Positions 8,287 through 16,786 are shown, counted from the first letter of the stretch. The stretch is DNA of 64,000 nucleotides from Chloroflexota bacterium (GCA_004347695.1 SLTK01000009.1:506328-570327); one strand, 5' to 3'. The notes: generated by a model from the sequence alone, not told the origin. A program made the numbers and translations.

Positions 8287-8922
8287 TTACGCTAAAAGCA
8301 GGCCTTTTGCCAATTCGACTGCCCGGCTGGCGTCCGGAGCGTATCCATCCGCGCCGATTTGCTGCATAAAGGTTTCAGTTACCGGCGCGCCACCGATCAT
8401 CACCCGCACTTTTCCACGCAAACCGGCTGTTTCCAGGGCGGTGATGACGTGACGCATATTGGACATGGTGGTGGTCAACATGGCAGACATGCCGATGAGC
8501 TGCGGGCTGTGCTGATGGATGGCATCGACGAACTTGTCGGGCGGCGTATCGGTGCCAAGATCGATGACCTCAAACCCGGCGCCTTCGAGCATCATACTGA
8601 CCAGGTTCTTCCCAATATCGTGCAAATCGCCCTTGACTGTGCCAATAACCACTTTGCCAATGGGTTCGATCCCCTGAGCAACCAGGAAAGGACGCAGCAG
8701 ATTCAAGCCTTCCTGCATCGCCCGGGCGGAGACCAGCATCTCGGGGACAAAATATTCACCCTGCTCGAACAAACGCCCTACCTCACCCATGGCAGCAATC
8801 ATTCCCTCAGAAAGGATTACATCAGCGGGAATATTGGCATCGATTGCCGCTTGAACCGCAACTTTAGCAGCTTTTTGATTGCCTTCGACAACTTCATGGT
8901 AAATATTTTGAATAAGATCCAA
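8287..8922 (-). CDS. Cobalamin-binding corrinoid protein (MtaC/MtbC-like)
   Basis: The protein has the two parts of methyltransferase corrinoid proteins: an N-terminal helical cap (B12-binding-2) and a C-terminal Rossmann B12-binding domain. The latter has the base-off ligand motif GDLHDIGKN, then GMSAMLTTT and MIGGAPV. The ORF track starts at 8994, but a TATAAT box lies directly before that ATG. A TTG at 8922 follows AGGAGG with good spacing and gives DLIQNIYHEVVEGN, the usual start of the family, for 211 residues. Such proteins shuttle methyl groups between a substrate methyltransferase and a second methyltransferase. No methyltransferase is adjacent, so the substrate is unknown. Confidence 0.85.
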   Translation of the reverse strand: MDLIQNIYHEVVEGNQKAAKVAVQAAIDANIPADVILSEGMIAAMGEVGRLFEQGEYFVPEMLVSARAMQEGLNLLRPFLVAQGIEPIGKVVIGTVKGDLHDIGKNLVSMMLEGAGFEVIDLGTDTPPDKFVDAIHQHSPQLIGMSAMLTTTMSNMRHVITALETAGLRGKVRVMIGGAPVTETFMQQIGADGYAPDASRAVELAKGLLLA

Positions 8923-8999
8923 AGTACCCTCCTGGATGAATACTATGCGCAATGTTTGGAAATATTTATCTCGTTTGATTTCTGGCAAACTCATGCTCT

Positions 9000-9005
9000 A
9001 TTATA
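9000..9005 (-). promoter_or_regulatory. -10 box for the corrinoid protein gene
   Basis: The minus strand reads GGCTATAATAGAGC, with a perfect TATAAT. No good -35 is seen. It lies only a few bases before the ATG at 8994, which argues that translation starts at the downstream TTG at 8922. Confidence 0.55.
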
Positions 9006-9064
9006 GCCGCGTATTGCTCATTGCTTAGCCCGTTCAACTAATTTTGCCGATCCTTGATATTCGC

Positions 9065-9093
9065 TTGAAGCAGCGAATTGTTGAGATTATAAT
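9065..9093 (+). promoter_or_regulatory. acnA promoter
   Basis: TTGAAG (9065-9070) and TATAAT (9088-9093) are separated by exactly 17 bases, a good housekeeping promoter. The predicted start near 9100 leaves a leader of about 40 bases before the acnA ATG. Confidence 0.7.
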
Positions 9094-9141
9094 TCTACGA
9101 TATCCGATTATCCATCCTCCACCAATCCGGAAAGGGTTGCC

Positions 9142-11847
9142 ATGTCCGCCAGTCCGATAATCCCCACCCGAACTTTAACCGCCAACGACCGGTCTTACGA
9201 ATACTACGATCTGCGGGATGCACCGGGAGCAGATGCAGCGCGGCTTAACCGCCTGCCGATCTCGATCCGTATTCTGCTCGAGGGTGTTTTACGGAAAGCC
9301 GCGCGGGGGAAGGCAACTCTGGATGACGCTAATCACTTGCTCTCCTGGCAACCTCAGCAAGAACATCGTCCGACCATCCCGGTGTTTCCCGGCAGAGTAA
9401 TTTTGCAGGACTTCACCGGCGTCCCGGTGGTTAATGATCTGGCCGCCATGCGCGCAGCGCTGGTGAAAAGGGGAGGAAAACCGGAAGCGGTCAATCCGGT
9501 GGTGCCGGTTGATCTGGTAATCGATCATTCCGTCCAGGTGGACTACTTCGGCACTTCAGACGCCTACCGGCTTAATGCCCAGGTAGAGTTTCAACGCAAT
9601 CAAGAGCGTTATGTTTTCTTGCATTGGGCGCAGCAGGCTTTCGACAATTTCAAGGTTGTCCCACCCGCCTCCGGGATCGTGCACCAGGTTAATCTGGAAT
9701 ATCTTGGCAAAGCCGTACTTACAGAGGATTGGGATGGCAAAACAATTGCCTTCCCCGATACACTTGTAGGCACCGATTCTCACACCACCATGATCAACGG
9801 CCTGGGGGTGGTAGGCTGGGGCGTCGGCGGGATTGAAGCGGTTGCCGCTATGCTGGGCGAGCCGATTGAAATGGTCGCGCCGGAAGTTATCGGCGTGCAT
9901 TTCACCGGCAAACTGCCGGAAGGTGTCACCCCCACCGACCTGACTCTCACCGTTATCCAGCAATTGCGCAAATTGGGTGTAGTGGATAAATTCGTCGAGT
10001 TTTTCGGCCCAGGGCTGGACAATCTCACCCTGGCAGACCGGGCGATGATTGCCAATATGACCCCGGAATGTGGGGCGACGGTGCTTTACTTCCCGGTGGA
10101 CGAACAAACGTTGACCTATCTTCAACTGACCGGACGACCGGCAGAGCTGGTAAATCTGGTCAAGACCTATTATCAAACACAAGGCTTATGGCGTTCAACC
10201 AACCAGCCAAACCCCCAGTTCACCCGCGTTCTGGATATCGACCTTGGTGCGATCGAACCCAGTCTGGCTGGCCCGAAACGCCCGCAGGACCGGGTTTCAC
10301 TGAAGCACGTCAAAGATAATTTTAAACAGGCCTTGACCTTGGCGCCCGCAGAAAATGGTTTTGGCATCAGCCGCGATGAGTTAGACCGCACCGAACTTGT
10401 AAAACTGAACGGTCATTCCACCGAAATCGGACACGGTTCGGTCGTAATTGCCGCAATCACATCCTGCACCAATACATCCAACCCGTTTGTTATGCTGGCA
10501 GCCGGACTTTTAGCGCAAAATGCGGTAAAGAAAGGTCTCAAAACCCGGCCATATGTCAAGACCAGCCTGGCGCCAGGTTCCCGCGTGGTCACCGATTACC
10601 TTGAAAAAGCCGGATTAATGAAATCGCTGGAGGCGCTTGGCTTCAGCCTTGTCGGCTATGGCTGCACCACCTGCATTGGCAACTCGGGTCCGCTGTCCGA
10701 GCCGGTGGCGGAGGCAATCAAAGCCGGAAATCTGGTGGTCGGTTCGGTGCTCTCGGGGAACCGTAATTTCGAAGGGCGCATCAGTCCGCACACCCGCGCC
10801 AGCTACCTGGCCTCGCCCCCAATAGTGGTCGCCTATGCTTTGGCCGGCACGTTGAACATCAACTTTGCTGATGATCCTATCGGCGTTGGCAAAGACGACA
10901 AACCTGTTTACCTGAAAGACATCTGGCCAACCTCCATCGAAGTGCAGGAGGCAATCCGCCAAAATATCGATCCAGAAATGTTTACCTCAGCTTATTCGTC
11001 GTTATATTCCATGAGCAAGGAATGGAACGACATTCGGAGCACCGGCGGCGATCTTTATGACTGGAACGAAGAATCGACCTACATCCAACTGCCACCCTTC
11101 TTTGAAACTTCTGCCGGCGCCTCCGGGGTCGTCCCGGACATTATGCGTGCACGTGTGCTGGCAGTGCTGGGAGATTCGATCACCACTGACCATATTTCGC
11201 CCGCAGGTTCGATAGCGGTCAACAGTCCGGCGGGGCAATACCTGATGGAGCACGGCGTAAAACCCAGCGATTTTAATTCTTATGGCTCCAGGCGCGGCAA
11301 TGACCGGGTCATGACCCGCGGGACGTTTGCAAATATCCGATTGAAAAACCTCATGGTGCCAGGCGTCGAGGGTGGCTTCACCCGCTTCCTGCCGACCGGC
11401 GAAACGATGACCATTTTCGATGCCTCTCTGCGCTACCAGGAAGCAGGCGTTCCACTGGTTGTGATTGCCGGCAAAGAATACGGCACCGGTTCCTCACGTG
11501 ACTGGGCCGCCAAAGGCGTACTGCTGTTAGGCGTCAAAGCCGTAATAGCCGAGTCCTTCGAGCGCATTCACCGCTCCAACCTGGCCGGGATGGGCGTGCT
11601 GCCGTTGCAATTCCTGCCCGGTAAAAATGTCGCCTCACTCGGCTTGACCGGTGATGAGGTGTTCGAAATTCACAATATTCAAAATAACCTGACACCCGGC
11701 GCGCATATTCATGTGCATGCGATCAAATCCGACGGGACCGTAATTCATTTCGATACCATTCTGCGGTTGGATACTGCCCTTGATGTGTTTTATTACCGCA
11801 ACGGCGGCATCATGCCGGCGTTGGTGAATAAATTACTGGCGGGTTAA
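9142..11847 (+). CDS. acnA: Aconitate hydratase A
   Basis: Aconitase interconverts citrate and isocitrate in the TCA cycle using a [4Fe-4S] cluster. The 901-residue protein has the expected length and domain order. The cluster cysteine region SCTNTSNPFVM and the pair GCTTCIGNSGP are present. The swivel domain carries DSITTDHISPAG and GKEYGTGSSRDWAAKG. The ATG start follows a plausible AAAGG site and a good promoter. The gene stands alone on the plus strand between a minus-strand corrinoid gene and a convergent importer operon. It is a cytoplasmic housekeeping enzyme. Confidence 0.97.
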   Translation: MSASPIIPTRTLTANDRSYEYYDLRDAPGADAARLNRLPISIRILLEGVLRKAARGKATLDDANHLLSWQPQQEHRPTIPVFPGRVILQDFTGVPVVNDLAAMRAALVKRGGKPEAVNPVVPVDLVIDHSVQVDYFGTSDAYRLNAQVEFQRNQERYVFLHWAQQAFDNFKVVPPASGIVHQVNLEYLGKAVLTEDWDGKTIAFPDTLVGTDSHTTMINGLGVVGWGVGGIEAVAAMLGEPIEMVAPEVIGVHFTGKLPEGVTPTDLTLTVIQQLRKLGVVDKFVEFFGPGLDNLTLADRAMIANMTPECGATVLYFPVDEQTLTYLQLTGRPAELVNLVKTYYQTQGLWRSTNQPNPQFTRVLDIDLGAIEPSLAGPKRPQDRVSLKHVKDNFKQALTLAPAENGFGISRDELDRTELVKLNGHSTEIGHGSVVIAAITSCTNTSNPFVMLAAGLLAQNAVKKGLKTRPYVKTSLAPGSRVVTDYLEKAGLMKSLEALGFSLVGYGCTTCIGNSGPLSEPVAEAIKAGNLVVGSVLSGNRNFEGRISPHTRASYLASPPIVVAYALAGTLNINFADDPIGVGKDDKPVYLKDIWPTSIEVQEAIRQNIDPEMFTSAYSSLYSMSKEWNDIRSTGGDLYDWNEESTYIQLPPFFETSAGASGVVPDIMRARVLAVLGDSITTDHISPAGSIAVNSPAGQYLMEHGVKPSDFNSYGSRRGNDRVMTRGTFANIRLKNLMVPGVEGGFTRFLPTGETMTIFDASLRYQEAGVPLVVIAGKEYGTGSSRDWAAKGVLLLGVKAVIAESFERIHRSNLAGMGVLPLQFLPGKNVASLGLTGDEVFEIHNIQNNLTPGAHIHVHAIKSDGTVIHFDTILRLDTALDVFYYRNGGIMPALVNKLLAG

Positions 11848-11942
11848 CTGCCGGGGCAGTCCCAGGTGTGGTCAAATAAGCGGAGATACATTCGCCGGTA
11901 GCGAAATTATAGTAAAACACAAGCCATAACGATTCCCGTTCG

Positions 11943-12000
11943 GGGCACGGGGTTCCGCTTCCAATGTTCCGTAATTTGAAAATCCCCGTGCCCTTTTTAT
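11943..12000 (+). terminator. Long-loop hairpin followed by a T run
   Basis: GGGCACGGGG (11943-11952) pairs perfectly with CCCCGTGCCC (11984-11993) across a 31-base loop. It is followed at once by TTTTTAT. It lies about 95 bases past the acnA stop and could end that transcript. The loop is long for a classical terminator. A near copy of the stem occurs at 41674-41721. Confidence 0.5.
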
Positions 12001-12049
12001 CTTGTTCTGATTGGTTTCTGTTTGCCATAAGGTCATCAACCCCACCCAT

Positions 12050-12079
12050 CCCGCCCCAGTCTTGGGGCGGGTTTGTCTT
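12050..12079 (+). terminator. Rho-independent terminator downstream of acnA
   Basis: CCCGCCCC-AGTCTT-GGGGCGGG forms a perfect 8-bp GC stem with a 6-base loop, followed by TTTGTCTT. This is the most standard terminator in the spacer and most likely serves acnA. Confidence 0.75.
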
Positions 12080-12081
12080 AA

Positions 12082-12123
12082 TTGAGTGTTTTTGCGCCGC
12101 CATGGCGGCGCAAAAACACTCAA
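12082..12123. repeat. 42-bp perfect palindrome
   Basis: The arm TTGAGTGTTTTTGCGCCGCC is followed by AT and then its exact reverse complement. There is no spacer, so it could extrude as a cruciform or fold as a long hairpin in RNA from either strand. It starts three bases after the T run of the neighbouring terminator. The A/T tracts flanking the GC core make it look like a two-way terminator, but perfect symmetry over 42 bases is unusual. Confidence 0.9.
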
Positions 12124-12342
12124 AATTCATTTTCGGGGGTGAGGGGTTAATCCAGATTCGTCACCTGAATTTTTAAAGCGCCAGAAAACCAACCGTTCAA
12201 CATCAAGACAGCATCTACTGCCAGCAAGCCCACCGGCTTCGACAAGCTCACTCACAGAGTGCCCTGCGGGCAGCCAGCGGGCTGCACATAAACCCATATT
12301 AAACTGCAAATTGGCGATTGAAAATGTCGCATGTATGTTCAA

Positions 12343-12371
12343 GTGCAACGCACCTCTAAGGTGCGTCGCAC
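12343..12371. repeat. Imperfect inverted repeat, possible bidirectional terminator
   Basis: GTGCAACGCACC and GGTGCGTCGCAC pair over 12 positions with one mismatch around a TCTAA loop. TTCTTTT follows on the plus strand. It lies about 55 bases past the tupA stop when read on the minus strand. Confidence 0.6.
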
Positions 12372-12426
12372 TTCTTTTGGGGGCGATCCATGCCTAATAT
12401 TTGCAGGCTCTCACTGAAATGAAAAG

Positions 12427-13377
12427 CTAACGGGCTTTCCAGGGAGCCGAATCGGGCGTGAAGAGTGCCTGACCAAATTCTGCAACGCCGAATTGGCCAA
12501 TTTTTTCCTGCACCGGTACAGAAATCAACCAGTCGATAAATTGATTGGCCAGTTCTGCCTTGATATCAGGAGTCTTCGCCGGGTTAACCGCTATAACGCC
12601 GTAGGGATTGAAAAGGATCGGATCACCTTGCACCAGGACGTTTAAGTACAGCCCTTCCATCGTCCGCGCGAGGTAAGTCGCGCGGTCGCTCAAAGTGTAA
12701 GCCTGCAGCTCGTCTGCCATGGTCAGGACTTCACCCATGCCTTGCCCTGCCGAAATATACCAGTCGCCCATCGAATCGATTTCTGCTGCTTCCCAGATTG
12801 ATTTTTCCTTCACGTGGGTGCCGGAATCATCGCCGCGAGAAATAAAGGTCTCTTCAGCAACAGCAATGAGTTGAAACGCTTCAACGGCGCTGGCAGCAGT
12901 GGCGATTCCTGCCGGGTCATCCGCTGGCCCCAGGATTACAAAGTCGTTGTACATGACATCTTCGCGGCGTACGCCGTGGCCGTTGTCCATGAAATCTTTT
13001 TCGTCTGCCGGTGAATGCACCAGCAGTACATCAGCGTTGCCATCCATGCCCAGTTGGAGAGCTTGCCCGCTGCCAACCGCGACCACATTCACATCACAGC
13101 CGCAGATCGTTTCAAAATCCGGCAAAAGATAGTCGAGCAAACCAGAATCATCCGTACTGGTCGTTGTTGCCAGTATCAACTGATCCGCAGCCGTTGCAGG
13201 AATATTCGTAGGCAATGCTGCAGCAGTTTCAACGCTCGTCGGCATTGCAACAGACGTATTTGCTGCCGCCGTGGCAGGCGCAGGTTTTTGGGTTGGAACA
13301 ACTGGACTGCACGCCGTAAGCAGTAAAACTCCGATAACCATTAAAGTTGGCAAAGCAAATGTATATCTGCTCGTCAT
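12427..13377 (-). CDS. tupA: Tungstate/molybdate ABC transporter, substrate-binding lipoprotein
   Basis: This 316-residue protein begins with a signal peptide ending in the lipobox LLTAC. A Thr/Pro/Ala-rich linker follows, then a periplasmic-type oxyanion-binding domain. The strings ATTTSTDDSGLLDYLLPDF, VGSGQALQLG and VMYNDFVILGP are typical of TupA. TupA binds tungstate with high affinity and delivers it to TupB. It is the last gene of the operon tupB-tupC-tupA and lies 37 bases after tupC. Whether the main substrate is tungstate or molybdate cannot be told from sequence. The nearby NarG would need molybdenum. Confidence 0.9.
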   Translation of the reverse strand: MTSRYTFALPTLMVIGVLLLTACSPVVPTQKPAPATAAANTSVAMPTSVETAAALPTNIPATAADQLILATTTSTDDSGLLDYLLPDFETICGCDVNVVAVGSGQALQLGMDGNADVLLVHSPADEKDFMDNGHGVRREDVMYNDFVILGPADDPAGIATAASAVEAFQLIAVAEETFISRGDDSGTHVKEKSIWEAAEIDSMGDWYISAGQGMGEVLTMADELQAYTLSDRATYLARTMEGLYLNVLVQGDPILFNPYGVIAVNPAKTPDIKAELANQFIDWLISVPVQEKIGQFGVAEFGQALFTPDSAPWKAR

Positions 13378-13414
13378 AATTATTCTCCTTTAGCGTTTTA
13401 TGCTGTGCGCAATC

Positions 13415-14140
13415 TTACCAGACCATCTCGCCACGGACAAACCGCAGGGTGCGGCTGTCGCGCGGATTCTCAAAGAATGTCCGGGTATCAGCGGTCTCGA
13501 TTATTTCACCATTCAACATCAGCGCAACCCGGTCCGCCAACCGGCGAGCCTGGAAAATGTTATGCGTCACCAGGACAATGGTTGTCAGGTGAATCTGATT
13601 GACGCCGCGGATGACCGACTCGATCATTTCCGCATTATAAGGATCAAGATTGGCGGTCGGCTCATCCAGCAAAAGCACCGATGGTTTAAGGATTAACGCC
13701 CGCGCCAGCGCCACCCGCTGCGCCTCGCCACCTGAGAGAGCATGCGCGGGAGAACGCCGCAGCGCAGCCAGCCCGAAGCGTTCGAGCATTTCGTCCACCT
13801 CGTTTTGTCCGTCATTCTGTCCGCGCAGCCTTAGCCCGAAGAGCAGGTTGGCGGTGACGCTGCCTGAAAGCAGTGCCGGGTTTTGAAATACCGTTGTGAC
13901 CGTCCGCCGGATTTCGAGCGGCACGCTCTGATAATTGATCGGCTGTTGATTAAAGTAAATACTGCCGCTGTCAGGCGCTTCAAGGAAATTCAACAACCGC
14001 AGCAAGGTGGATTTTCCAGCGCCGCTAGGCCCAACGACAGCCAATATTTCGCCGGGATAAATGTCTAACTGATCGATGCGCAGGATTTGCCGGCCAGAAT
14101 AGGCTTTTGTTACGTTTGCAAGTTGGTACACCGGCGCCAT
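13415..14140 (-). CDS. tupC: Tungstate/molybdate ABC transporter, ATP-binding subunit
   Basis: The 241-residue ATPase has Walker A GPSGAGKST, the signature LSGGEAQRVALARAL and Walker B SVLLLDEPTANLD. It powers import by the TupB permease. Its ATG overlaps the tupB stop in TAATG, so the two are translationally coupled. It lacks the C-terminal molybdate-responsive (MOP) domain seen in many ModC proteins, which fits the Tup type. Confidence 0.92.
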   Translation of the reverse strand: MAPVYQLANVTKAYSGRQILRIDQLDIYPGEILAVVGPSGAGKSTLLRLLNFLEAPDSGSIYFNQQPINYQSVPLEIRRTVTTVFQNPALLSGSVTANLLFGLRLRGQNDGQNEVDEMLERFGLAALRRSPAHALSGGEAQRVALARALILKPSVLLLDEPTANLDPYNAEMIESVIRGVNQIHLTTIVLVTHNIFQARRLADRVALMLNGEIIETADTRTFFENPRDSRTLRFVRGEMVW

Positions 14141-14847
14141 TAGTGCCCCTTCCCTTGCAATTGAGCTGCCGACAAATTGATGAGGAATGCCATACCAAGC
14201 AGAACGATCCCCAGACCGATCGCAAGTTCAAAATTTCCGCGCCGAGTTTCGAGCAAAATAGCAGTGGTCATGACGCGGGTGGAACCGTCGATATTGCCGC
14301 CCACCATCATCACCGCGCCGACTTCAGACAAAATGCTGCCCAGTCCCCCAATGAGCGCCACCAGAACACCGCGGCGCGCCTCCCACAGAGTAGCGCCAAG
14401 CGTTTGCAGCCGGGTGGCACCCAGCGACCGGACTTGCAGCCGTAAGTTAGGACTGACTTCGCCAACCGCGGACATGGTGTAGCCAACTACCAGCGGCACG
14501 GCGATGACGACCTGGGCAGCGATCATGGCTTCCACAGTGAAAAGTTTGGGTATCCAGGTCTGCTGCAGCGGACCAAGCAGGCCGTTATTGGAAAGCAGCA
14601 GGTAAACAGCCAGCCCAACCACCACTGGCGGCAGTCCCATGCCCGTGTAAACCAAAGCTTGGATCATGCGCCGGCCCGGAAAACGGGTCAAGCCAAGCAC
14701 GGCCCCCAGCGGTATGCCCAGGAGGGCGCTCAGAAGCAGCGCCGCGCCGCTCACCTGCGCGGACACGCCGATTATCTGCCATAGCGCTGGATCACCGCTA
14801 AAAAACAGCTTCAATCCTTGAATGATGCCTGAAATGATCGTTTCCAA
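14140..14847 (-). CDS. tupB: Tungstate/molybdate ABC transporter, permease
   Basis: The protein has about five membrane helices and the permease loop LRLQVRSLGATRLQTLGATL (EAA type). The TupB-like end SEVGAVMMVGGNI is followed by STRVMTTAILLET. The ORF track starts at the ATG at 14934, but that codon overlaps a TATAAT box, so transcription would begin after it. A TTG at 14847 (LETIISGIIQGLKLF) is my preferred start and gives 235 residues. It is not preceded by a strong ribosome site, so the start stays uncertain. First gene of the tup operon. Confidence 0.85.
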   Translation of the reverse strand: METIISGIIQGLKLFFSGDPALWQIIGVSAQVSGAALLLSALLGIPLGAVLGLTRFPGRRMIQALVYTGMGLPPVVVGLAVYLLLSNNGLLGPLQQTWIPKLFTVEAMIAAQVVIAVPLVVGYTMSAVGEVSPNLRLQVRSLGATRLQTLGATLWEARRGVLVALIGGLGSILSEVGAVMMVGGNIDGSTRVMTTAILLETRRGNFELAIGLGIVLLGMAFLINLSAAQLQGKGH

Positions 14848-14890
14848 ACCGGGCCCTGCCTTGAAATGGCGGTTTCTTACAGCAAAAATC

Positions 14891-14924
14891 ACCTGTATAG
14901 ATTGATATGGACAAATATGCAGGT
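14891..14924. promoter_or_regulatory. Inverted repeat in the tup operon leader
   Basis: ACCTGTATA (14891-14899) and TATGCAGGT (14916-14924) are inverted copies at 8 of 9 positions with a 16-base spacer. They lie just inside the transcript predicted from the -10 box at 14933-14938. This could be an operator for a metal-oxyanion regulator or an mRNA hairpin. The identity is unknown. Confidence 0.4.
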
Positions 14925-14932
14925 GTTCGTCC

Positions 14933-14940
14933 ATTATAAT
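14933..14940. promoter_or_regulatory. Symmetric divergent -10 element
   Basis: ATTATAAT is its own reverse complement and holds a perfect TATAAT on each strand. It sits exactly between the minus-strand tup operon and the plus-strand lipoprotein gene. One opened segment could fire both ways. No convincing -35 box is seen on either side. Confidence 0.55.
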
Positions 14941-14959
14941 CGTCTTGAAGGCGTCACTC

Positions 14960-15754
14960 GTGAAAAGGACGATTAACCGCTTACCATTTCAAGACTATGG
15001 CATTGCCATCCTATTGATCCTGGCATTGCTGCCGGGTGGGTGCGCCCCGACCTCTCCCGCAATGATCCGAACGCTGAGCAAAGCCACCATCACGCTCACG
15101 CCGTCGCAAGCGCCGGTGCCGGCAACCCCAACGGTTACGTTCACCTCAACCCTCTCACCGCCAACCGAAACCGCAACGGTCACCCCCACCAGCGAACCAG
15201 CGGAATGCCGCAAACCACCTGATGATTATGAATTGGTGAACATTGACGGATACTGGTTTAATGCCCGCACAGTCGCCATGTTGGAATACGCCCAATTGCT
15301 GTACGGCGGCGAGATCGACCTGACCGGCAGCGCCATTACCCAGGGATCATTCCATGATAATGGCGCTGCCAGTTTTGGCACACACCTTGGCGGAGGCGCG
15401 GTTGACCTTTCGGTCATGCGCGCGGGTACCTGGATCGTGCTCCACGATGACATCCCGGTTCTGCTCCGCGCTCTGCGACTGGCGGGCTTTGCAGCCTGGC
15501 TGCGAGAAATCGATGAAGTTTTTCCCGGCTCAGGTATTCACATTCACGCCATCGCCATTGGCGACCGCGACCTGTCAGAAGCGGCCCGCGCTCAACTGGA
15601 CGGCGAGGCCGGCTACTTCCGCGGATTCTCCGGGCTACCGCCGGTTAATAACAAGCCAACCCCTGACCGGTACGGCGGTCCGGTGTTATGTCAGTGGATG
15701 CGCGACGCCGGATACGAAGATTTACGGCCAGTTCCGTCCACCCTGACGCCGTGA
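14960..15754 (+). CDS. Lipoprotein with peptidase M15/Hedgehog-like zinc-binding domain
   Basis: The product has a basic start, one hydrophobic segment and an LLPGGC lipobox (atypical Pro at -3). About 50 residues of Thr/Pro-rich linker follow, then a globular domain. The pairs SFGTHLGGGAVDLSV and GIHIHAIAIGDRD give an H-x6-D and H-x-H pattern, as in the D-Ala-D-Ala carboxypeptidase/Hedgehog fold. A zinc-dependent role on peptidoglycan or peptides is therefore possible but unproven. The ORF track uses a TTG at 14945. I prefer the GTG at 14960, which has GAAGG 8 bases upstream. No neighbour explains its job. Confidence 0.6.
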   Translation: MKRTINRLPFQDYGIAILLILALLPGGCAPTSPAMIRTLSKATITLTPSQAPVPATPTVTFTSTLSPPTETATVTPTSEPAECRKPPDDYELVNIDGYWFNARTVAMLEYAQLLYGGEIDLTGSAITQGSFHDNGAASFGTHLGGGAVDLSVMRAGTWIVLHDDIPVLLRALRLAGFAAWLREIDEVFPGSGIHIHAIAIGDRDLSEAARAQLDGEAGYFRGFSGLPPVNNKPTPDRYGGPVLCQWMRDAGYEDLRPVPSTLTP

Positions 15755-15791
15755 ATTATAGGATGCCTGTTTTTATGGTAGCATTTGCCCC

Positions 15792-16781
15792 ATGACCATT
15801 GACCTGGGGCGGCAGCCAGATTTCTTTATTCGGGATATTCCCATATTCGGACGCAGCATCCTGGCGCCGATGGACGGCGTATCCGATTTGCCGTTTCGCA
15901 GCCTGGCGCGGCGGCTGGGGTCGGCTGCCAGCTATACCGAATTCATCAACGCCATCGACATTGTCAACGGTCACCCCGACCTGGCTCGGCGCCTGCAGTA
16001 TGCGGAATTCGAACGCCCGATCGTTTTCCAAATTTTCGACGACGACCCGCAGCGCATTGTCGAAGCCGCTCGAATGCTGCTCGCTTACCGACCGGACGTC
16101 ATCGACGTAAATCTGGGTTGCTCGGCAAAATGTGTTACCAACCGCGGCGCAGGCGCTGCATTACTGCGCGAACCCGAAAAAATTGGCGCGATATTCAGAG
16201 CTTTATCTCGCGCATTGCCCATACCCGTAACCGGGAAAATTCGCCTGGGTTGGGATGAGACTTCCCTCAATTACCTCGAGGTAGCCAGGGTTATTCAGGA
16301 TAACGGCGGCAGCCTGGTTGCGGTTCATGGGCGGACGCGCATGCAGGGCTACACCGGCAGCGCTCGCTGGGAGCCCATTGCTAAAATTAAAAAAGCGCTC
16401 CAAATCCCGGTCATCGCCAACGGAGATATCACCACCACAGCCGAAATGAAGCATGTACTGCAATCAACCGGCGTCGATGCAGTGATGATCGGCCGGGCAG
16501 CACTGGAAAACCCGTGGATCTTCTCCGGGCTGGAACGCGATCAGATCCCGCCAACCGAGGTGCAACAAACGTTGATGCAGCATTATGGAGCGATGCTGGA
16601 TTATTACGGCCCCGAACGCGGCAATATCCTGTATAGAAAATATGCCAAACGTCTGTTGCAGCCGTATAATCCCGAGCGAAATGAACTTCTAAATCTGCTT
16701 ACGGCAACTTCCTCGCAAGACTTTCAGAAATTGTTAAGTGAATTTTTTAACCGCATCCTGGCTGAACCTGTCTTGGAATGA
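15792..16781 (+). CDS. dus: tRNA-dihydrouridine synthase
   Basis: Dus enzymes are FMN proteins that reduce uridines in the tRNA D-loop. The 329-residue protein has the TIM-barrel start ILAPMDGVSDLPFR. The catalytic cysteine lies in VNLGCSAKCVTNRGAGAALL, with Ser where most members have Pro after the Cys. VHGRTRMQGYTGSARW and VIANGDITT follow. The length is normal. It lies 37 bases after the lipoprotein gene. Which tRNA position it modifies cannot be decided here. Confidence 0.93.
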   Translation: MTIDLGRQPDFFIRDIPIFGRSILAPMDGVSDLPFRSLARRLGSAASYTEFINAIDIVNGHPDLARRLQYAEFERPIVFQIFDDDPQRIVEAARMLLAYRPDVIDVNLGCSAKCVTNRGAGAALLREPEKIGAIFRALSRALPIPVTGKIRLGWDETSLNYLEVARVIQDNGGSLVAVHGRTRMQGYTGSARWEPIAKIKKALQIPVIANGDITTTAEMKHVLQSTGVDAVMIGRAALENPWIFSGLERDQIPPTEVQQTLMQHYGAMLDYYGPERGNILYRKYAKRLLQPYNPERNELLNLLTATSSQDFQKLLSEFFNRILAEPVLE

Positions 16782-16786
16782 AACAA

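Larger units (their letters stand above)
11848..12426. other. Convergent spacer between acnA and the tungstate importer, no gene
   Basis: This spacer of 579 bases has no credible gene. ORFs called here on both strands read through the same palindrome and give the same peptide string (CFCAAMAAQKHS) on either strand. It holds four inverted repeats, listed separately, of which two look like plus-strand terminators. The stretch near 12234-12252 (CGGCTTCGACAAGCTCA) resembles common intergenic repeats of environmental bacteria. Confidence 0.6.

Noticed and set aside
11810-12176. ORFs in the acnA/tup spacer
   Set aside because: Both strands give the same peptide because of the palindrome, and they run through terminators.
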